A DNA stretch of 64,000 nt from Methylomagnum ishizawai. Its GTDB lineage: Bacteria > Pseudomonadota > Gammaproteobacteria > Methylococcales > Methylococcaceae. Below are positions 27,276 through 37,171 of this stretch, piece by piece. The stretch lies in contig NZ_AP019783.1 of NCBI RefSeq assembly GCF_019670005.1, positions 3,498,150-3,562,149 on the forward strand. The letters are read 5' to 3'. A program made the translations under genes and the position numbers. The notes beneath the pieces are model-generated. The model had not been told where the DNA came from, made no database searches, and saw only the letters and a program-made list of their open reading frames with translations. Every line of letters starts with the position of its first letter. Within the stretch, counting starts at the first letter, position 1.

Positions 27276-28568
27276 TCAAACCCCGGATGAATCTCCAGGT
27301 CCGGCCAGCGCCCCCAACCCGGACGGCAAGCGCAAGCGGCCCAAATCCATCTTGGAAAGTTCGACCTCCAGCGTACATCCGCCCTCGTCGTCGAAGCGTT
27401 CGCTCAGCACCCGCGCCATATCGTACAAACGCGCCCGCAACGCGGCCTCGCCAGGAGCGATATGGATATTCCGGCGCACCATCGATTCGCTGAAATATTC
27501 GCCCATGGCCTCGATCAGCAAAGGCAATCCCGCGCCGGTCTGGGCGGAAATCCAAACCCCCGTGGGAAGGCCCTGCCCGTTCCGTTCCAGGCGGGGGATC
27601 GCCCCATCCAAGCAGTCGATCTTGTTGAACACCCGGATTTGGCAAACCTCGTCGGCCCCGATCTCGCCCAGGACGGAGTCCACCTCGGCCATGGTGGCTT
27701 CGAGGTTTTCGTCGCTGGCGTCGATCACATGCAGCAGCAAATCGGCCTCGATGGTCTCCTTGAGCGTGGACTTGAAAGCCGCGACCAATTCGTGGGGCAA
27801 ATGGCGTATGAACCCCACCGTATCGGCGAGGACCACCGTCAATGCTGGCGTCAGGGAAAGCCGCCGGAAGGTCGGATCGAGCGTGGCGAACAATTGATCC
27901 GCAGCGAACACGGCGGCCCCGGTCAGGGCGTTGAAGAGGGTGGACTTGCCGGCGTTGGTATAGCCCACCAAGCCTATGGTCGGTATTTCCGCCCGCTTCC
28001 GCGCCAACCGGCCTTGGCCGCGCTGCTTCTCAACCTTATCCAAGCGCTTTTGGATTTGGCCGATCCGCTTACCGATCAAACGCTTGTCGGTCTCCAACTG
28101 GGTTTCGCCGGGACCGCGCAGGCCGATGCCGCCTTTTTGGCGCTCCAAATGCGTCCACCCACGCACCAAGCGGGTGGAAATATGCCGGAGTTGGGCAAGT
28201 TCGACCTGCAATTTACCTTCGAAGGATTGGGCCCGCTGGGCGAATATATCCAGGATCAAGCCGGTGCGGTCCACGACGCGGACGGAGAGTTCCTTCTCCA
28301 AGTTGCGTTCCTGGCTGGGTGTCAACGGGTGGTTGAACAGGACCAATTCCGCTTGGTGGGCTTTGACGACTTGGGACAATTCCTCCAGTTTGCCTTTGCC
28401 GATATAACTGCGGGGATCGGGTATACGGCGGTTGCCGGTAACCACGGCGACCGGTTCGGCACCGGCGGAGATGGCCAGTTCGCGCAATTCGGCCAACGAT
28501 TCCGTATCCTCGCCGCCGACGGCATGGACCAGCACCGCACGTTCACCTAGCTTAGGACGCTCGAACAA
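27276..28568 (-). CDS. hflX: ribosome-associated GTPase HflX
   Basis: Protein of 430 residues. An N-terminal HflX-specific domain (1-130, with RSYIGKGKLEEL) and a Gly-rich coiled coil (GIGLRGPGETQLETDKR at 147-163) lead into a TRAFAC GTPase domain with Walker A GYTNAGKS at 202-209, DTVGFIRHLP (G3), and NKIDCLD (G4). HflX splits stalled 70S ribosomes under heat stress. It sits between hfq and hflK, the classical arrangement. Confidence 0.94.
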   Translation of the reverse strand: MFERPKLGERAVLVHAVGGEDTESLAELRELAISAGAEPVAVVTGNRRIPDPRSYIGKGKLEELSQVVKAHQAELVLFNHPLTPSQERNLEKELSVRVVDRTGLILDIFAQRAQSFEGKLQVELAQLRHISTRLVRGWTHLERQKGGIGLRGPGETQLETDKRLIGKRIGQIQKRLDKVEKQRGQGRLARKRAEIPTIGLVGYTNAGKSTLFNALTGAAVFAADQLFATLDPTFRRLSLTPALTVVLADTVGFIRHLPHELVAAFKSTLKETIEADLLLHVIDASDENLEATMAEVDSVLGEIGADEVCQIRVFNKIDCLDGAIPRLERNGQGLPTGVWISAQTGAGLPLLIEAMGEYFSESMVRRNIHIAPGEAALRARLYDMARVLSERFDDEGGCTLEVELSKMDLGRLRLPSGLGALAGPGDSSGV

Positions 28569-28631
28569 AAACCCGTTTCTCCACGATCTGAATCATAAGC
28601 GATGGCTAGCCTGTGAGGTGATGGGCAAAGG

Positions 28632-28877
28632 TCAGGCTTCCTCCTCGAAGCCTTCCTGTCCATGGGGCAAGCGGATTTGGCGGGCCGGAACGATGGTTGA
28701 AATCGCGTGTTTGTAAACCATTTGGCTTACGGTATTTTTCAAGATGATGACATATTGGTCGAACGAATCCACCTTGCCTTGCAATTTGATGCCGTTCACC
28801 AAGTAGATCGACACTGGGACGTGTTCTTTTCTCAAAGCATTCAAAAACGGATCTTGCAGATTTTGCCCTTTTGACAT
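28632..28877 (-). CDS. hfq: RNA chaperone Hfq
   Basis: Protein of 81 residues that forms a hexameric Sm ring matching small RNAs to mRNAs. Sm1 ([20 protein letters not shown], then YVIIL) and Sm2 ([10 protein letters not shown]) motifs are intact, as is the N-terminal [11 protein letters not shown] helix that binds U-rich 3' ends. The C-terminal tail is very short. The gene heads the hfq-hflX run. An AGGAG site lies about six bases before the ATG. Confidence 0.96.
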   Translation of the reverse strand: MSKGQNLQDPFLNALRKEHVPVSIYLVNGIKLQGKVDSFDQYVIILKNTVSQMVYKHAISTIVPARQIRLPHGQEGFEEEA

Positions 28878-28896
28878 CCTATTTCTCCTTATTGTT

Positions 28897-28913
28897 ATAG
28901 GTTAACAACCTAT
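28897..28913. promoter_or_regulatory. palindrome in the hfq leader
   Basis: ataggtt at 28897-28903 and aacctat at 28907-28913, a perfect 7-base arm pair around aac, 20 bases upstream of the hfq start. It could be an operator or a hairpin near the ribosome-binding site. Confidence 0.35.
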
Positions 28914-29025
28914 GGTATCGGTGCGAAGCTAGATAAAGCAGGAACACCCTGTTCAGCATTGCACAGGTTTATATTGGAATCAAACTTCCATTCCCAAACA
29001 ACGAGGCCACCCACAGTGGCGATTA

Positions 29026-29415
29026 TCACCCCTTCTGATTGAGCAACTCGATCTTGTAGCCATCGGGATCCTCCACAAAAGCGATCACAGTCGAGCCGTG
29101 TTTCATCGGGCCCGCCTCGCGCACCACCTTGCCCCCGCTGGATCTGATTTGCTCCACGGCCGAGTATACATCCCCGACCTCGATGGCAATATGGCCGAAT
29201 CCGCCGCCCAAATCGTAACTTTCGGTATCCCAGTTATAGGTTAACTCTATCACGGTTTGCGTGGATTCCTCGCCATAACCCACAAAGGCCAAGGTGAACC
29301 TGCCATCGGGATATTCATGCCGACGCAGCAAACGCATCCCCAACACTTCGGTATAGAAGCGGATCGATCTGTCCAAATCCCCGACCCTGAGCATGGTGTG
29401 GAGAATTCTCATCAT
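29026..29415 (-). CDS. gloA: lactoylglutathione lyase (glyoxalase I)
   Basis: Protein of 129 residues that isomerises the methylglyoxal-glutathione adduct. The two babababbb motifs and four metal ligands are visible: His in [11 protein letters not shown], Glu in VIELTYNW, His in GFGHIAIEV and Glu in YKIELLNQ. The family signature [20 protein letters not shown] is present. The short length suggests the Ni2+-dependent class. It sits 42 bases after glmM's stop side, convergent with neither neighbour, all on the minus strand. Confidence 0.92.
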   Translation of the reverse strand: MMRILHTMLRVGDLDRSIRFYTEVLGMRLLRRHEYPDGRFTLAFVGYGEESTQTVIELTYNWDTESYDLGGGFGHIAIEVGDVYSAVEQIRSSGGKVVREAGPMKHGSTVIAFVEDPDGYKIELLNQKG

Positions 29416-29457
29416 TCCTCTCCGTTACGACCTCAATCAGCTTTATCCCGTTAGAAG

Positions 29458-30801
29458 TCAAGCGCCCAAGATTTCCGATAGCGTATTGGCCAAATAATCC
29501 GCAAAGCCCCGGACTTTTTCAAAATCCTCGCCCTCGACCATGATACGGACCAAAGGTTCCGTGCCCGAGGGACGCAAAAGCACCCGTCCACAGCCCCGCA
29601 TGGCCTGCTCAATCTCCGCCTTGACCCGCTGCACCGGCTCGATGGTATCGAGATCGACCTTTTGGCTGATCCTCACATTGACCAAGCATTGGGGATATTT
29701 CGTCATGCCGTGCTTGAGGTCATGCAAAGTTTGCTTGGTACTATGTATGGCTTCCATGACTTGCAGGGCGGAAATAATACCATCGCCGGTGGTAATCCGA
29801 TCCCGGCAGATGATATGGCCCGAACTTTCCCCACCCAAATTACTTTCATGGCGGAGCATCATTTCCATTACATAACGGTCACCCACCGCCGCCCGTTTGA
29901 AATCGACGCCCATTTTTTCCAGGGCTTGTTCAAGTCCCAAATTACTCATTTGGGTGCCCACCACCGGGCCATGCAATAATCCCTGTCCCAACCGCGCCAT
30001 GGCGATAATGTACAGGATTTCATCGCCGTCCAACACTTCCCCGGTATGGTCGACCATAATCAATCGGTCGCCATCGCCATCGAGTGCGATGCCGAAATCC
30101 GCCCCTTCCTCCACCACGGCTTGGCTCAACCGGGCAGGTTGGGTGGCACCGATACGGTCGTTGATATTCAAACCATTAGGCTGGGCGCCAATAGCAACGA
30201 CGCTCGCGCCGATTTCTGTGAAAACATGGGGCGCGATATGGTAGGTCGAGCCATGGGCACAATCGACCACGATCTTGGTGCCGGTGAAATCCAACCGGGC
30301 GGGAATAGTGCTTTTACAGAATTCTATATAACGACCGGCGGCGTCGGTCATCCGCGACGCCTTGCCGATACGACCGGAATCCACGGTCGTCATGGGCTGG
30401 GCGATTTCCGTCTCGATCTGCAATTCGATCTCGTCGGGAAGTTTCATGCCGTCGGGACCGAAAAATTTGATCCCATTATCGTAATAAGGATTATGGGAGG
30501 CGCTGATGACGATACCTGCCTGCGCCCGGAAAGTCCGGGTCAGATAGGCGACCGCCGGAGTAGGCATCGGCCCCAATAATTGGGTATTCACACCCGCTGC
30601 CGACAAACCCGCCTCCAGGGCCGACTCGAACATATAGCCCGATATCCGGGTATCCTTCCCGATCAATACGGTCTGATGTTGGCCTTCCCGAGCGAACACC
30701 CGCCCAGCGGCCCATCCCAGCTTAAGCACGAAATCCGGCGTGATGGGGTATTCGCCTACCTTACCCCTAATCCCGTCCGTGCCAAAATAGGTTTTTTTCA
30801 T
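29458..30801 (-). CDS. glmM: phosphoglucosamine mutase
   Basis: Protein of 447 residues that converts glucosamine-6-phosphate to glucosamine-1-phosphate for cell-wall synthesis. The phosphoserine loop [15 protein letters not shown] holds Ser102. The Mg2+ loop is [10 protein letters not shown], the sugar-specificity loop is GGESSGHI and the C-terminal phosphate loop is [17 protein letters not shown]. It is near ftsH as in E. coli, but folP, often between them, is absent. Confidence 0.96.
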   Translation of the reverse strand: MKKTYFGTDGIRGKVGEYPITPDFVLKLGWAAGRVFAREGQHQTVLIGKDTRISGYMFESALEAGLSAAGVNTQLLGPMPTPAVAYLTRTFRAQAGIVISASHNPYYDNGIKFFGPDGMKLPDEIELQIETEIAQPMTTVDSGRIGKASRMTDAAGRYIEFCKSTIPARLDFTGTKIVVDCAHGSTYHIAPHVFTEIGASVVAIGAQPNGLNINDRIGATQPARLSQAVVEEGADFGIALDGDGDRLIMVDHTGEVLDGDEILYIIAMARLGQGLLHGPVVGTQMSNLGLEQALEKMGVDFKRAAVGDRYVMEMMLRHESNLGGESSGHIICRDRITTGDGIISALQVMEAIHSTKQTLHDLKHGMTKYPQCLVNVRISQKVDLDTIEPVQRVKAEIEQAMRGCGRVLLRPSGTEPLVRIMVEGEDFEKVRGFADYLANTLSEILGA

Positions 30802-30872
30802 TAGCGTCCTCTCACCAGACTATACAAGAAATCCATTCCCCTTTGCTTTCCTTGGCAAACCCCACACGAATC

Positions 30873-30899
30873 AAACCCCCGCCCTTGAAGACGCGGGGG
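30873..30899 (-). terminator. terminator between ftsH and glmM
   Basis: Minus-strand CCCCCGC ... GCGGGGG (30876-30882 with 30893-30899, 10-base loop) followed by TTTGATT. It lies 26 bases after the ftsH stop. Confidence 0.55.
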
Positions 30900-30924
30900 C
30901 TCGAAATAGCCTGAGGAATATCGG

Positions 30925-32835
30925 TCAGTGCTGTTCGGCAGCCTTGCCAATTCCACCCGGCCCTTGGGTTTTAGCGTCTTTGGAACCCAAGGCGCTACCA
31001 TCGCTGGGCGGCGATTCTTCCCAGCTTTGTGGTGGACGGGGTAGCTTGCCTTCCATGATATCGTCGATCTGAAACCGATCTATGGTTTCATATTTAATCA
31101 AGGCATCGGCCATGACATGCAGTTTTTCGAGGTTTTCCCGCAGGATGCGCTCGGAACGTTCGTAATTGCGGTCGATCACCGAGCGGATTTCTTCGTCGAT
31201 GAGATGCGCGGTTTCCTCCGACACCATTTTGTGCTTGGTGACGGAACGCCCCAGGAATACCTCGCCTTCCTCTTCACTATAAGCCAACGGACCCAAGCGT
31301 TCCGACAAGCCCCAGCGGGTCACCATATTGCGGGAAATATTGGTCGCCCGCTCGATATCGTTTTGCGCCCCGGTAGTGACTTTCTCTTTGCCAAAAACGA
31401 TTTCCTCGGCGATACGGCCACCAAACAGGCTGGAAATTTGGCTTTCGAGTTTCTGCTTGCTGGCGCTGTATTGGTCGCGTTCCGGCAAGAACATAGTGAT
31501 GCCGAGCGCCCGGCCCCTGGGCATGATACTCACTTTATAAACCGGATCATGTTCCGGCACCAAACGCCCGACAATCGCATGTCCAGCCTCGTGATAAGCC
31601 GTCAACCGCTTTTCCTCGTCGGTCATGACCATGGATTTCCGCTCCACGCCCATGAGGATTTTATCCTTGGCCTTCTCGAAATCTTCCATATCGACATGGC
31701 GCTTATTCTTACGGGCGGCGAACAAAGCCGCTTCGTTCACCAAACTCGCCAAATCGGCCCCGGAAAAACCAGGAGTGCCGCGGGCGAGATATTCGACCTC
31801 GACATTGCCCGCCATCGGCACCCGTTTCATATGGACTTTGAGGATATGTTCGCGGCCACGCACATCGGGCAGACCCACCACCACCTGCCTATCGAAACGG
31901 CCCGGCCGCAACAAGGCCGGGTCCAACACATCCGGGCGGTTGGTCGCGGCGATCACAATAATACCTTCGCTGCCCTCGAAACCGTCCATCTCGACCAGCA
32001 ATTGGTTGAGGGTTTGCTCGCGCTCGTCATGGCCACCGCCAAGACCCGCGCCACGATGGCGACCCACCGCGTCGATTTCATCGATGAAGATAATGCAAGG
32101 CGCGTTCTTCTTGGCTTGCTCGAACATGTCGCGGACCCTGGAAGCGCCGACGCCCACGAACATTTCCACGAAATCGGAACCCGAGATCGAAAAGAACGGC
32201 ACCTTGGCCTCGCCGGCAATGGCACGGGCAAGCAAGGTTTTACCGGTACCCGGCGGCCCCACCATCAAAGCGCCTCGGGGGATTTTGCCACCGAGCTTCT
32301 GGAACTTGCTGGGATCTTTGAGGAAATCCACCATTTCCTGCACGTCTTCCTTGGCTTCCTCGACGCCCGCGACATCGGCGAAAGTCACCTTGACCTGGTC
32401 CTCTTCGATCAAGCGGGCGCGGCTCTTGCCGAAGGACATCGCGCCCCGCCCCCCCGCGCCGCCCTGCATCTGCCGCATGAAGAAAATCCATACGCCGATC
32501 AATAGCAACATCGGGAACCAAGAGATGAAAATCTGCATCAGCAAGGACTGGGATTCGGGCGGTTGGGCCTTGATCTCCACATGGTTTTCCAGGAGATCGT
32601 CGACGAGGTGGGGGTCTTCGGGCGGACTGTAGGTGGAGAATTTCTCGCCCGTCGCCAAAGCGCCCCTGATGAACGACCCTTCGATGTTGACTTGCTTGAC
32701 CTGGCCTTCCTTCACAGCCGAGATGAACTGCGAGTAGGACATGGAGGAATCCACCGATTTGCGGGAGCCGAAGTTGTTGAACACCGACATCAGCACCACG
32801 GCGATGACGATCCACAAAATGATGTTTTTCAACAT
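30925..32835 (-). CDS. ftsH: ATP-dependent zinc metalloprotease FtsH
   Basis: Protein of 636 residues, a membrane AAA+ protease that degrades damaged membrane proteins and RpoH. I chose the ATG at 32835 ([20 protein letters not shown]), which begins the first membrane helix. The second helix spans about 100-120. Walker A GPPGTGKT at 193-200, Walker [17 protein letters not shown], the [12 protein letters not shown] and the zinc site HEAGH around 420 are intact. The HflK/HflC regulators are encoded 4-7 kb away on the same strand. Confidence 0.96.
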   Translation of the reverse strand: MLKNIILWIVIAVVLMSVFNNFGSRKSVDSSMSYSQFISAVKEGQVKQVNIEGSFIRGALATGEKFSTYSPPEDPHLVDDLLENHVEIKAQPPESQSLLMQIFISWFPMLLLIGVWIFFMRQMQGGAGGRGAMSFGKSRARLIEEDQVKVTFADVAGVEEAKEDVQEMVDFLKDPSKFQKLGGKIPRGALMVGPPGTGKTLLARAIAGEAKVPFFSISGSDFVEMFVGVGASRVRDMFEQAKKNAPCIIFIDEIDAVGRHRGAGLGGGHDEREQTLNQLLVEMDGFEGSEGIIVIAATNRPDVLDPALLRPGRFDRQVVVGLPDVRGREHILKVHMKRVPMAGNVEVEYLARGTPGFSGADLASLVNEAALFAARKNKRHVDMEDFEKAKDKILMGVERKSMVMTDEEKRLTAYHEAGHAIVGRLVPEHDPVYKVSIMPRGRALGITMFLPERDQYSASKQKLESQISSLFGGRIAEEIVFGKEKVTTGAQNDIERATNISRNMVTRWGLSERLGPLAYSEEEGEVFLGRSVTKHKMVSEETAHLIDEEIRSVIDRNYERSERILRENLEKLHVMADALIKYETIDRFQIDDIMEGKLPRPPQSWEESPPSDGSALGSKDAKTQGPGGIGKAAEQH

Positions 32836-33249
32836 GTCGTTCACGATCTTACTTCCTCGTCGGAACGGGTCCGACTTTCGTTGAAATAGTTTAGTAATGC
32901 TATCAGGATATCGTTCAACACACACCTGCCGATAAGGTTCGTGAACGGGTCGGATCGGCCAGCGACCAGGTAATCAAGTTCGAATTCGACCGCGTTTTCA
33001 AACATTGGTTCAGCGGCGCGGAACCGGCGGCGGATTCTGTGCCAATATCCTGACAAGCGCTTGAATTCCTTAGGCACGGAACCCGGACGCCACAAATTCC
33101 AGTCCCGCCCGACAAAGCCCGCATAACGAGTTGGCCTGGCCAATATCCAAAAGAATATAGGAAATTCCCGGCCCCGCCAGAGGAAAAACCCGGTTTTCTT
33201 GCCAAGGCAAACCGGACGATAGGCGTTTTCCGACCGACAAAACGCAGGT
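32836..33249. other. 414-base gap between recN and ftsH without a gene
   Basis: The short frames here have no recognisable motifs or ribosome-binding sites and their composition does not look like local coding sequence. The rlmE gene that often precedes ftsH is absent. The ftsH promoter probably lies in the last 150 bases of this stretch but I cannot pick boxes with confidence. Confidence 0.5.
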
Positions 33250-34935
33250 TTACTCCCCGCCGGAACCCTGGAAACCCAACATTTCCTCGGCATGGGCCAG
33301 GGTTTGCCGGGTCAGACGGACGCCGCCCAGCATCCGGGCGATTTCGCGGGTCCGCTCTTGGCCATCGAGCTTACGCACGGTGGATTGGGTCACACCGCCA
33401 CCGCTGGATTTTTCCACCAGCAAATGATGATGGCCCTGGGCCGCGACCTGCGGTAGGTGGGTCACGCAAAACACCTGCCGCCCCTGCTGGCCCAGCATCC
33501 GCAATTTCTGCCCGACGATCTCGGCGATACCACCGCCGATGCCGGTGTCCACCTCGTCGAAAATCAAGCTGGGCACGGTCTTGGAATCGGTCGCGGCGAC
33601 CTGGATCGCCAAACTGATCCGCGACAATTCGCCGCCGGAAGCCACCCGCGCCAAGGGCCGCGGCGGCAGTCCCGGATTGGCGCTGACCAGGAATTCGACT
33701 TGATCCCCGCCGTACGGGGCCGGTTCCTTGCCATCCACGGGCCGCACCTCCATCAGCAAGCAGCCCTGCGGCATTCCCAGTTCGCGGATCGCCGCCGAAA
33801 TCTTGTCCTGCAATTCCAGCGCGGCCAGGCGGCGGCGCTCCGACAGGATCGCGGCCAAACCGGCATATTCGGTGGCGATTTGCTCGAATTCCAGTTGGGC
33901 GGCCTCCGCCGCTTCGGAACCCTGGGCGATCTGGGCCAATTCCTCCGCCAGCGCGTCGAGATGGGTGGGCAATTCCTCGGGCCGCACCCGGTGCTTGCGG
34001 GCCAGACGGTGCAAATCGCCCAGCCGGCTTTCCAACCAATCGAAGCGGGCCGGATCGGCTTCCAAACGGTCGAGCTGACGGCGCAATTGCAGCGCAGCTT
34101 CCTTCACCTGGACTTGCGCTTCCTTGAGCATGGCGAGAGGCTCCAGCAATTCCGGGGCCAGTTGTCCAAGATCGGCCAGCGCATGGACCGCCTGGGCCAA
34201 TTGCGAATTCACCGAACGGGTTTCATCTTCGTACAAGGCTTCGAGCTGGGCCTGCCCCGTGGACAGGATTTTGCCCATATTGGCCTGTAACGTGTGTTCC
34301 TCGATCAAAGCTTTATAGTCCAAATCGGCGATATCGTGCTGTTCCAATTCGTCGATTTGATAGCGCAGCAATTCTTCGCGGGCCACCCGATCCCTGGCCG
34401 CGTTTTCGCTTTGCGCCAGTTCATCGCGCAAAACCCGCCAGCGCCGATAAAGTCCTTCGATCTTGGCCAACAATTCGCCGTTGCCCGCGGCCGCGTCCAG
34501 CAAACGGCGCTGTTCCTGGGACTTAAGCAATTGGACATGGGCATGCTGGCCGTGGATTTCAACCAGCCCGGCCCCCAATTCTTGCAAAGCCTGCAAAGTC
34601 ACGGGCCGGTTGTTGATATAAGCCTTGGAGCGCCCGTCCGCATTGACGAGGCGGCGCACCAGGCAATCGCCGTTGTGGCCGAGGTCGTGGTCTTCCAGCC
34701 ATTGCCGCGCCGCCGGGCTGTCGGCCACATCGAAACCGAGATTGATTTCGGCCCGGTTCGCGCCCGGACGGATGAAGCCGGAATCGGCCCGGTCGCCCAG
34801 CGCCAAACCCAGCGCGGTCAGCAGGATCGATTTGCCGGCCCCGGTTTCCCCGGTCAGCACGGTGAGGCCGGCGTCGAACTCCAACTCCAGGGTTTCGACC
34901 ACGGCCAGGTCGCGGATACCGAGATGGACCAGCAT
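33250..34935 (-). CDS. recN: DNA repair protein RecN
   Basis: Protein of 561 residues, an SMC-like ATPase that holds broken DNA ends. I chose the ATG at 34935 (MLVHLGIRDLAVVETLELEF), since the upstream frame overlaps nadK. Walker A GETGAGKS at 29-36, a long central coiled coil (about 150-380), and the signature and Walker B (VASGGELSRISLAIQ, LIFDEVDTGIGGGIAE) give a full SMC head-coil-head plan. The start lies two bases after the nadK stop, the common nadK-recN pair. Confidence 0.94.
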   Translation of the reverse strand: MLVHLGIRDLAVVETLELEFDAGLTVLTGETGAGKSILLTALGLALGDRADSGFIRPGANRAEINLGFDVADSPAARQWLEDHDLGHNGDCLVRRLVNADGRSKAYINNRPVTLQALQELGAGLVEIHGQHAHVQLLKSQEQRRLLDAAAGNGELLAKIEGLYRRWRVLRDELAQSENAARDRVAREELLRYQIDELEQHDIADLDYKALIEEHTLQANMGKILSTGQAQLEALYEDETRSVNSQLAQAVHALADLGQLAPELLEPLAMLKEAQVQVKEAALQLRRQLDRLEADPARFDWLESRLGDLHRLARKHRVRPEELPTHLDALAEELAQIAQGSEAAEAAQLEFEQIATEYAGLAAILSERRRLAALELQDKISAAIRELGMPQGCLLMEVRPVDGKEPAPYGGDQVEFLVSANPGLPPRPLARVASGGELSRISLAIQVAATDSKTVPSLIFDEVDTGIGGGIAEIVGQKLRMLGQQGRQVFCVTHLPQVAAQGHHHLLVEKSSGGGVTQSTVRKLDGQERTREIARMLGGVRLTRQTLAHAEEMLGFQGSGGE

Positions 34936-34937
34936 GG

Positions 34938-35819
34938 CTAGCGGTAACCCGAACTCCAGTTCAGCTTGGCCCGGAGAATCCCGAAGAAATCGTAGTTCAG
35001 GGGGTGCAATATCCTGAACGGCTTGGCTTCCTTCCTGATTTCGATGCGGTCGCTGATCTCGATGTTCGGGATCGACACGTTGTCGCACACGACCTGGGCC
35101 TTGAACTGCTTGCTGGGACGGAAGGCGATTTCGATGATGCTATCGTCGGCCACCACGATGGGGCGGTTGCTGAGGGCGTGGGGGTTGATCGGGGCCAGGA
35201 CGATGGCTTTCAGGGTGGGCGAGAGGATCGGCCCGCCCGCCGATAGCGCGTAGGCGGTGGAGCCGGTGGGGGTCGAGACGATCATGCCGTCGGAACGCTG
35301 GGAATTCAGGAACACGCCGTCGATGTAGGTCTCGATCTCGATCATGCTGGCCCGGTTCCAGCTATGCACCACCACCTCGTTGATGGCGGTTTGTTGATAA
35401 GCCACCTGGCCGTGCCGGTAGACCTTGGCCCTGAGGATGAAACGCTCCTCGGCGCTATAGCGGCCATCCAGGATTTCGCCCAGCCGCGCCACCACCTCGG
35501 ACGGGGAAATATCGACCAGGAAGCCCAGCCGCCCCAGGTTCACCCCGATCAAGGGAATATCGAACTGGGCCAAATATCGAGCCGCCGTCAGCAAAGTGCC
35601 GTCGCCGCCGATCACGATGGCGAGGTCGCATTGCTCGCCGATCTCGGCGAAACTGCCGGTCTCGGCCACCAGCCCCGTCACGAACTCCGCGCAGTCTTTT
35701 TCCACCAAGGTTCTGAGGCCGCGCTGGACCAAATACCGGTAAAGCTCCGACAAGGTTTCGGCGATACGTTCGGCATCGGGCTTGCCGATCAAGGCTACGG
35801 TTGGGAAATGTGCTGACAT
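34938..35819 (-). CDS. nadK: NAD kinase
   Basis: Protein of 293 residues that phosphorylates NAD+ to NADP+. The catalytic GGDGTLLTAAR at 71-81, NLGRLGFLVDI and the substrate loop STPTGSTAYALSAGGPIL are intact. It is divergent from hrcA across a 200-base promoter region and pairs with recN downstream. This layout is common in Gammaproteobacteria. Confidence 0.96.
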   Translation of the reverse strand: MSAHFPTVALIGKPDAERIAETLSELYRYLVQRGLRTLVEKDCAEFVTGLVAETGSFAEIGEQCDLAIVIGGDGTLLTAARYLAQFDIPLIGVNLGRLGFLVDISPSEVVARLGEILDGRYSAEERFILRAKVYRHGQVAYQQTAINEVVVHSWNRASMIEIETYIDGVFLNSQRSDGMIVSTPTGSTAYALSAGGPILSPTLKAIVLAPINPHALSNRPIVVADDSIIEIAFRPSKQFKAQVVCDNVSIPNIEISDRIEIRKEAKPFRILHPLNYDFFGILRAKLNWSSGYR

Positions 35820-35942
35820 GGAAGGTGGGTGGCTCGGGGATGGCGGGTGGGGTTCGCCCAGGCCGATAGTAGTGGGTTCCGATGAAAAGCGCTAGCCGGA
35901 CGAACCCTCCGCCGGGCGGCGGCTAGTGATAGTATGGGCTTC

Positions 35943-35971
35943 TTGACACATTATCTGGGGGTTGCTAATTT
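35943..35971 (+). promoter_or_regulatory. promoter of the hrcA heat-shock operon
   Basis: TTGACA at 35943-35948, a 17-base spacer, and TAATTT at 35966-35971. The predicted start near 35978 lies inside the adjoining CIRCE element, so HrcA bound there would block initiation. It is a housekeeping-type promoter and not a sigma32 one by its boxes. Confidence 0.75.
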
Positions 35972-35998
35972 CTGGCACTCGATAGCTTAGAGTGCTAA
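35972..35998 (+). promoter_or_regulatory. CIRCE element (HrcA operator)
   Basis: ctggcactc - gatagctta - gagtgctaa: the right arm is the perfect consensus GAGTGCTAA, the spacer is exactly nine bases and the left arm is TTAGCACTC with two changes at its outer end. It is the binding site for HrcA, encoded 24 bases downstream, and implies autoregulated heat induction of hrcA-grpE-dnaK-dnaJ. Confidence 0.9.
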
Positions 35999-36021
35999 AC
36001 CCTCCCCCACCGAGGACGCCC

Positions 36022-37083
36022 GTGTCGAATCCCCCCCAGCTGAGCGAGCGCGCCCAACACCTGCTCAAGGTGCTGGTGGAACGCTATATCAACGACGGCG
36101 AGCCGGTCGGCTCCCGCGCCCTGGCCCGCGAGGCGGGCCTGAACCTCAGCCCGGCGACGATCCGCAATGTGATGGCGGATTTGGAGGAACTCGGCCTCAT
36201 CACCGCCCCGCACACTTCGGCGGGCCGGATGCCCACCGTGACCGGCTACCGCTTCTTCATCGACACCCTGCTGACGGTGAAGCCGCTGCAACAAGACCTC
36301 GTGCGCCAAATCACCCACAACCTGGACAACCACCAGGACACCCCGGACGACCTATTGGAAACCGCCTCGCGCCTATTGTCCGAGGTTTCCCATATGGCCG
36401 GGGTCGTGACCCTGCCGCGGCGCGAATCGGTGACTTTCCGCCATATCGAATTCCTGCCGCTGTCCGAGCAGCGGATTTTGGTGATCCTGGTCACCAACGA
36501 ACAGGAAGTCCACAACCAAATCATCCACGCGCCCCGGCAGTTCTCCCCCGCCGACCTGCAAACCGCCGCCAATTACCTGAACAGCCTGTACGCGGGCAAG
36601 GATTTGGCCTTGATCCGCGAAACCCTGTTCCAGGACATGATGGAAACCCGCCATCAACTCGGCCAGGAAATCCGCGCCGCCGCCGAAATCGCCGGGCTGG
36701 CCCTGCAACCCAACGACCACCGCCGCAAGCCCTTCGTGCTGACCGGCGAGATCAACCTGATGGATTTCTCCGAACTCGCCAGCACCGAGCGCCTGCGCGG
36801 CTTGTTCGAGACCTTCCACCAGAAGGAAGACATGGTGGGGCTCCTCGACCGCTGCATCGAAAGCCCCGGCGTCAAAATCTTCATCGGCGAGGAATCGGGC
36901 CACCGGGCGCTCGACCAATGCAGCCTCGTCACCGCCTCCTATTCCATCAACGACCACGCCGTCGGCGTCCTCGGCGTCATCGGTCCCACCCGCATGGGAT
37001 ACGAACGGGTCATCCCCCTGGTCGATTTGACGGCGAAATTGGTGGGTGCCGCCTTGAATCACAAATCCCTGTCCCCATCTTAG
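36022..37083 (+). CDS. hrcA: heat-inducible transcription repressor HrcA
   Basis: Protein of 353 residues that represses the class I heat-shock operon and is kept active by the GroE chaperonin. I chose the GTG at 36022 (MSNPPQLSERAQHLLKVLVE), with GAGG about eight bases before it. The earlier GTG at 35992 lies inside CIRCE and cannot be used. A winged-helix DNA-binding domain (about 10-80, LNLSPATIRNVMADLEELGL, ITAPHTSAGRMPT) and a GAF-like domain follow. HrcA is less common in enteric bacteria but present in other gammaproteobacterial lines. Confidence 0.94.
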   Translation: MSNPPQLSERAQHLLKVLVERYINDGEPVGSRALAREAGLNLSPATIRNVMADLEELGLITAPHTSAGRMPTVTGYRFFIDTLLTVKPLQQDLVRQITHNLDNHQDTPDDLLETASRLLSEVSHMAGVVTLPRRESVTFRHIEFLPLSEQRILVILVTNEQEVHNQIIHAPRQFSPADLQTAANYLNSLYAGKDLALIRETLFQDMMETRHQLGQEIRAAAEIAGLALQPNDHRRKPFVLTGEINLMDFSELASTERLRGLFETFHQKEDMVGLLDRCIESPGVKIFIGEESGHRALDQCSLVTASYSINDHAVGVLGVIGPTRMGYERVIPLVDLTAKLVGAALNHKSLSPS

Positions 37084-37171
37084 CGTGAGGATTTTTTCCC
37101 GAATCTTCAAAAACCGCACCCGGACCCCACCCGGCGCGGACGACCCATCTTTGCCGAACACAGGAGCGACA

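Noticed and set aside
32841-33293. 150-residue frame between recN and ftsH
   Set aside because: It has no ribosome-binding site or motif, overlaps the recN end, and its residue make-up (many Trp, Arg, Phe) looks non-coding.
35992-36021. Start of HrcA at the GTG at 35992
   Set aside because: That codon lies inside the CIRCE operator and about 14 bases after the predicted transcription start. GTG at 36022, with a GAGG site, fits better.
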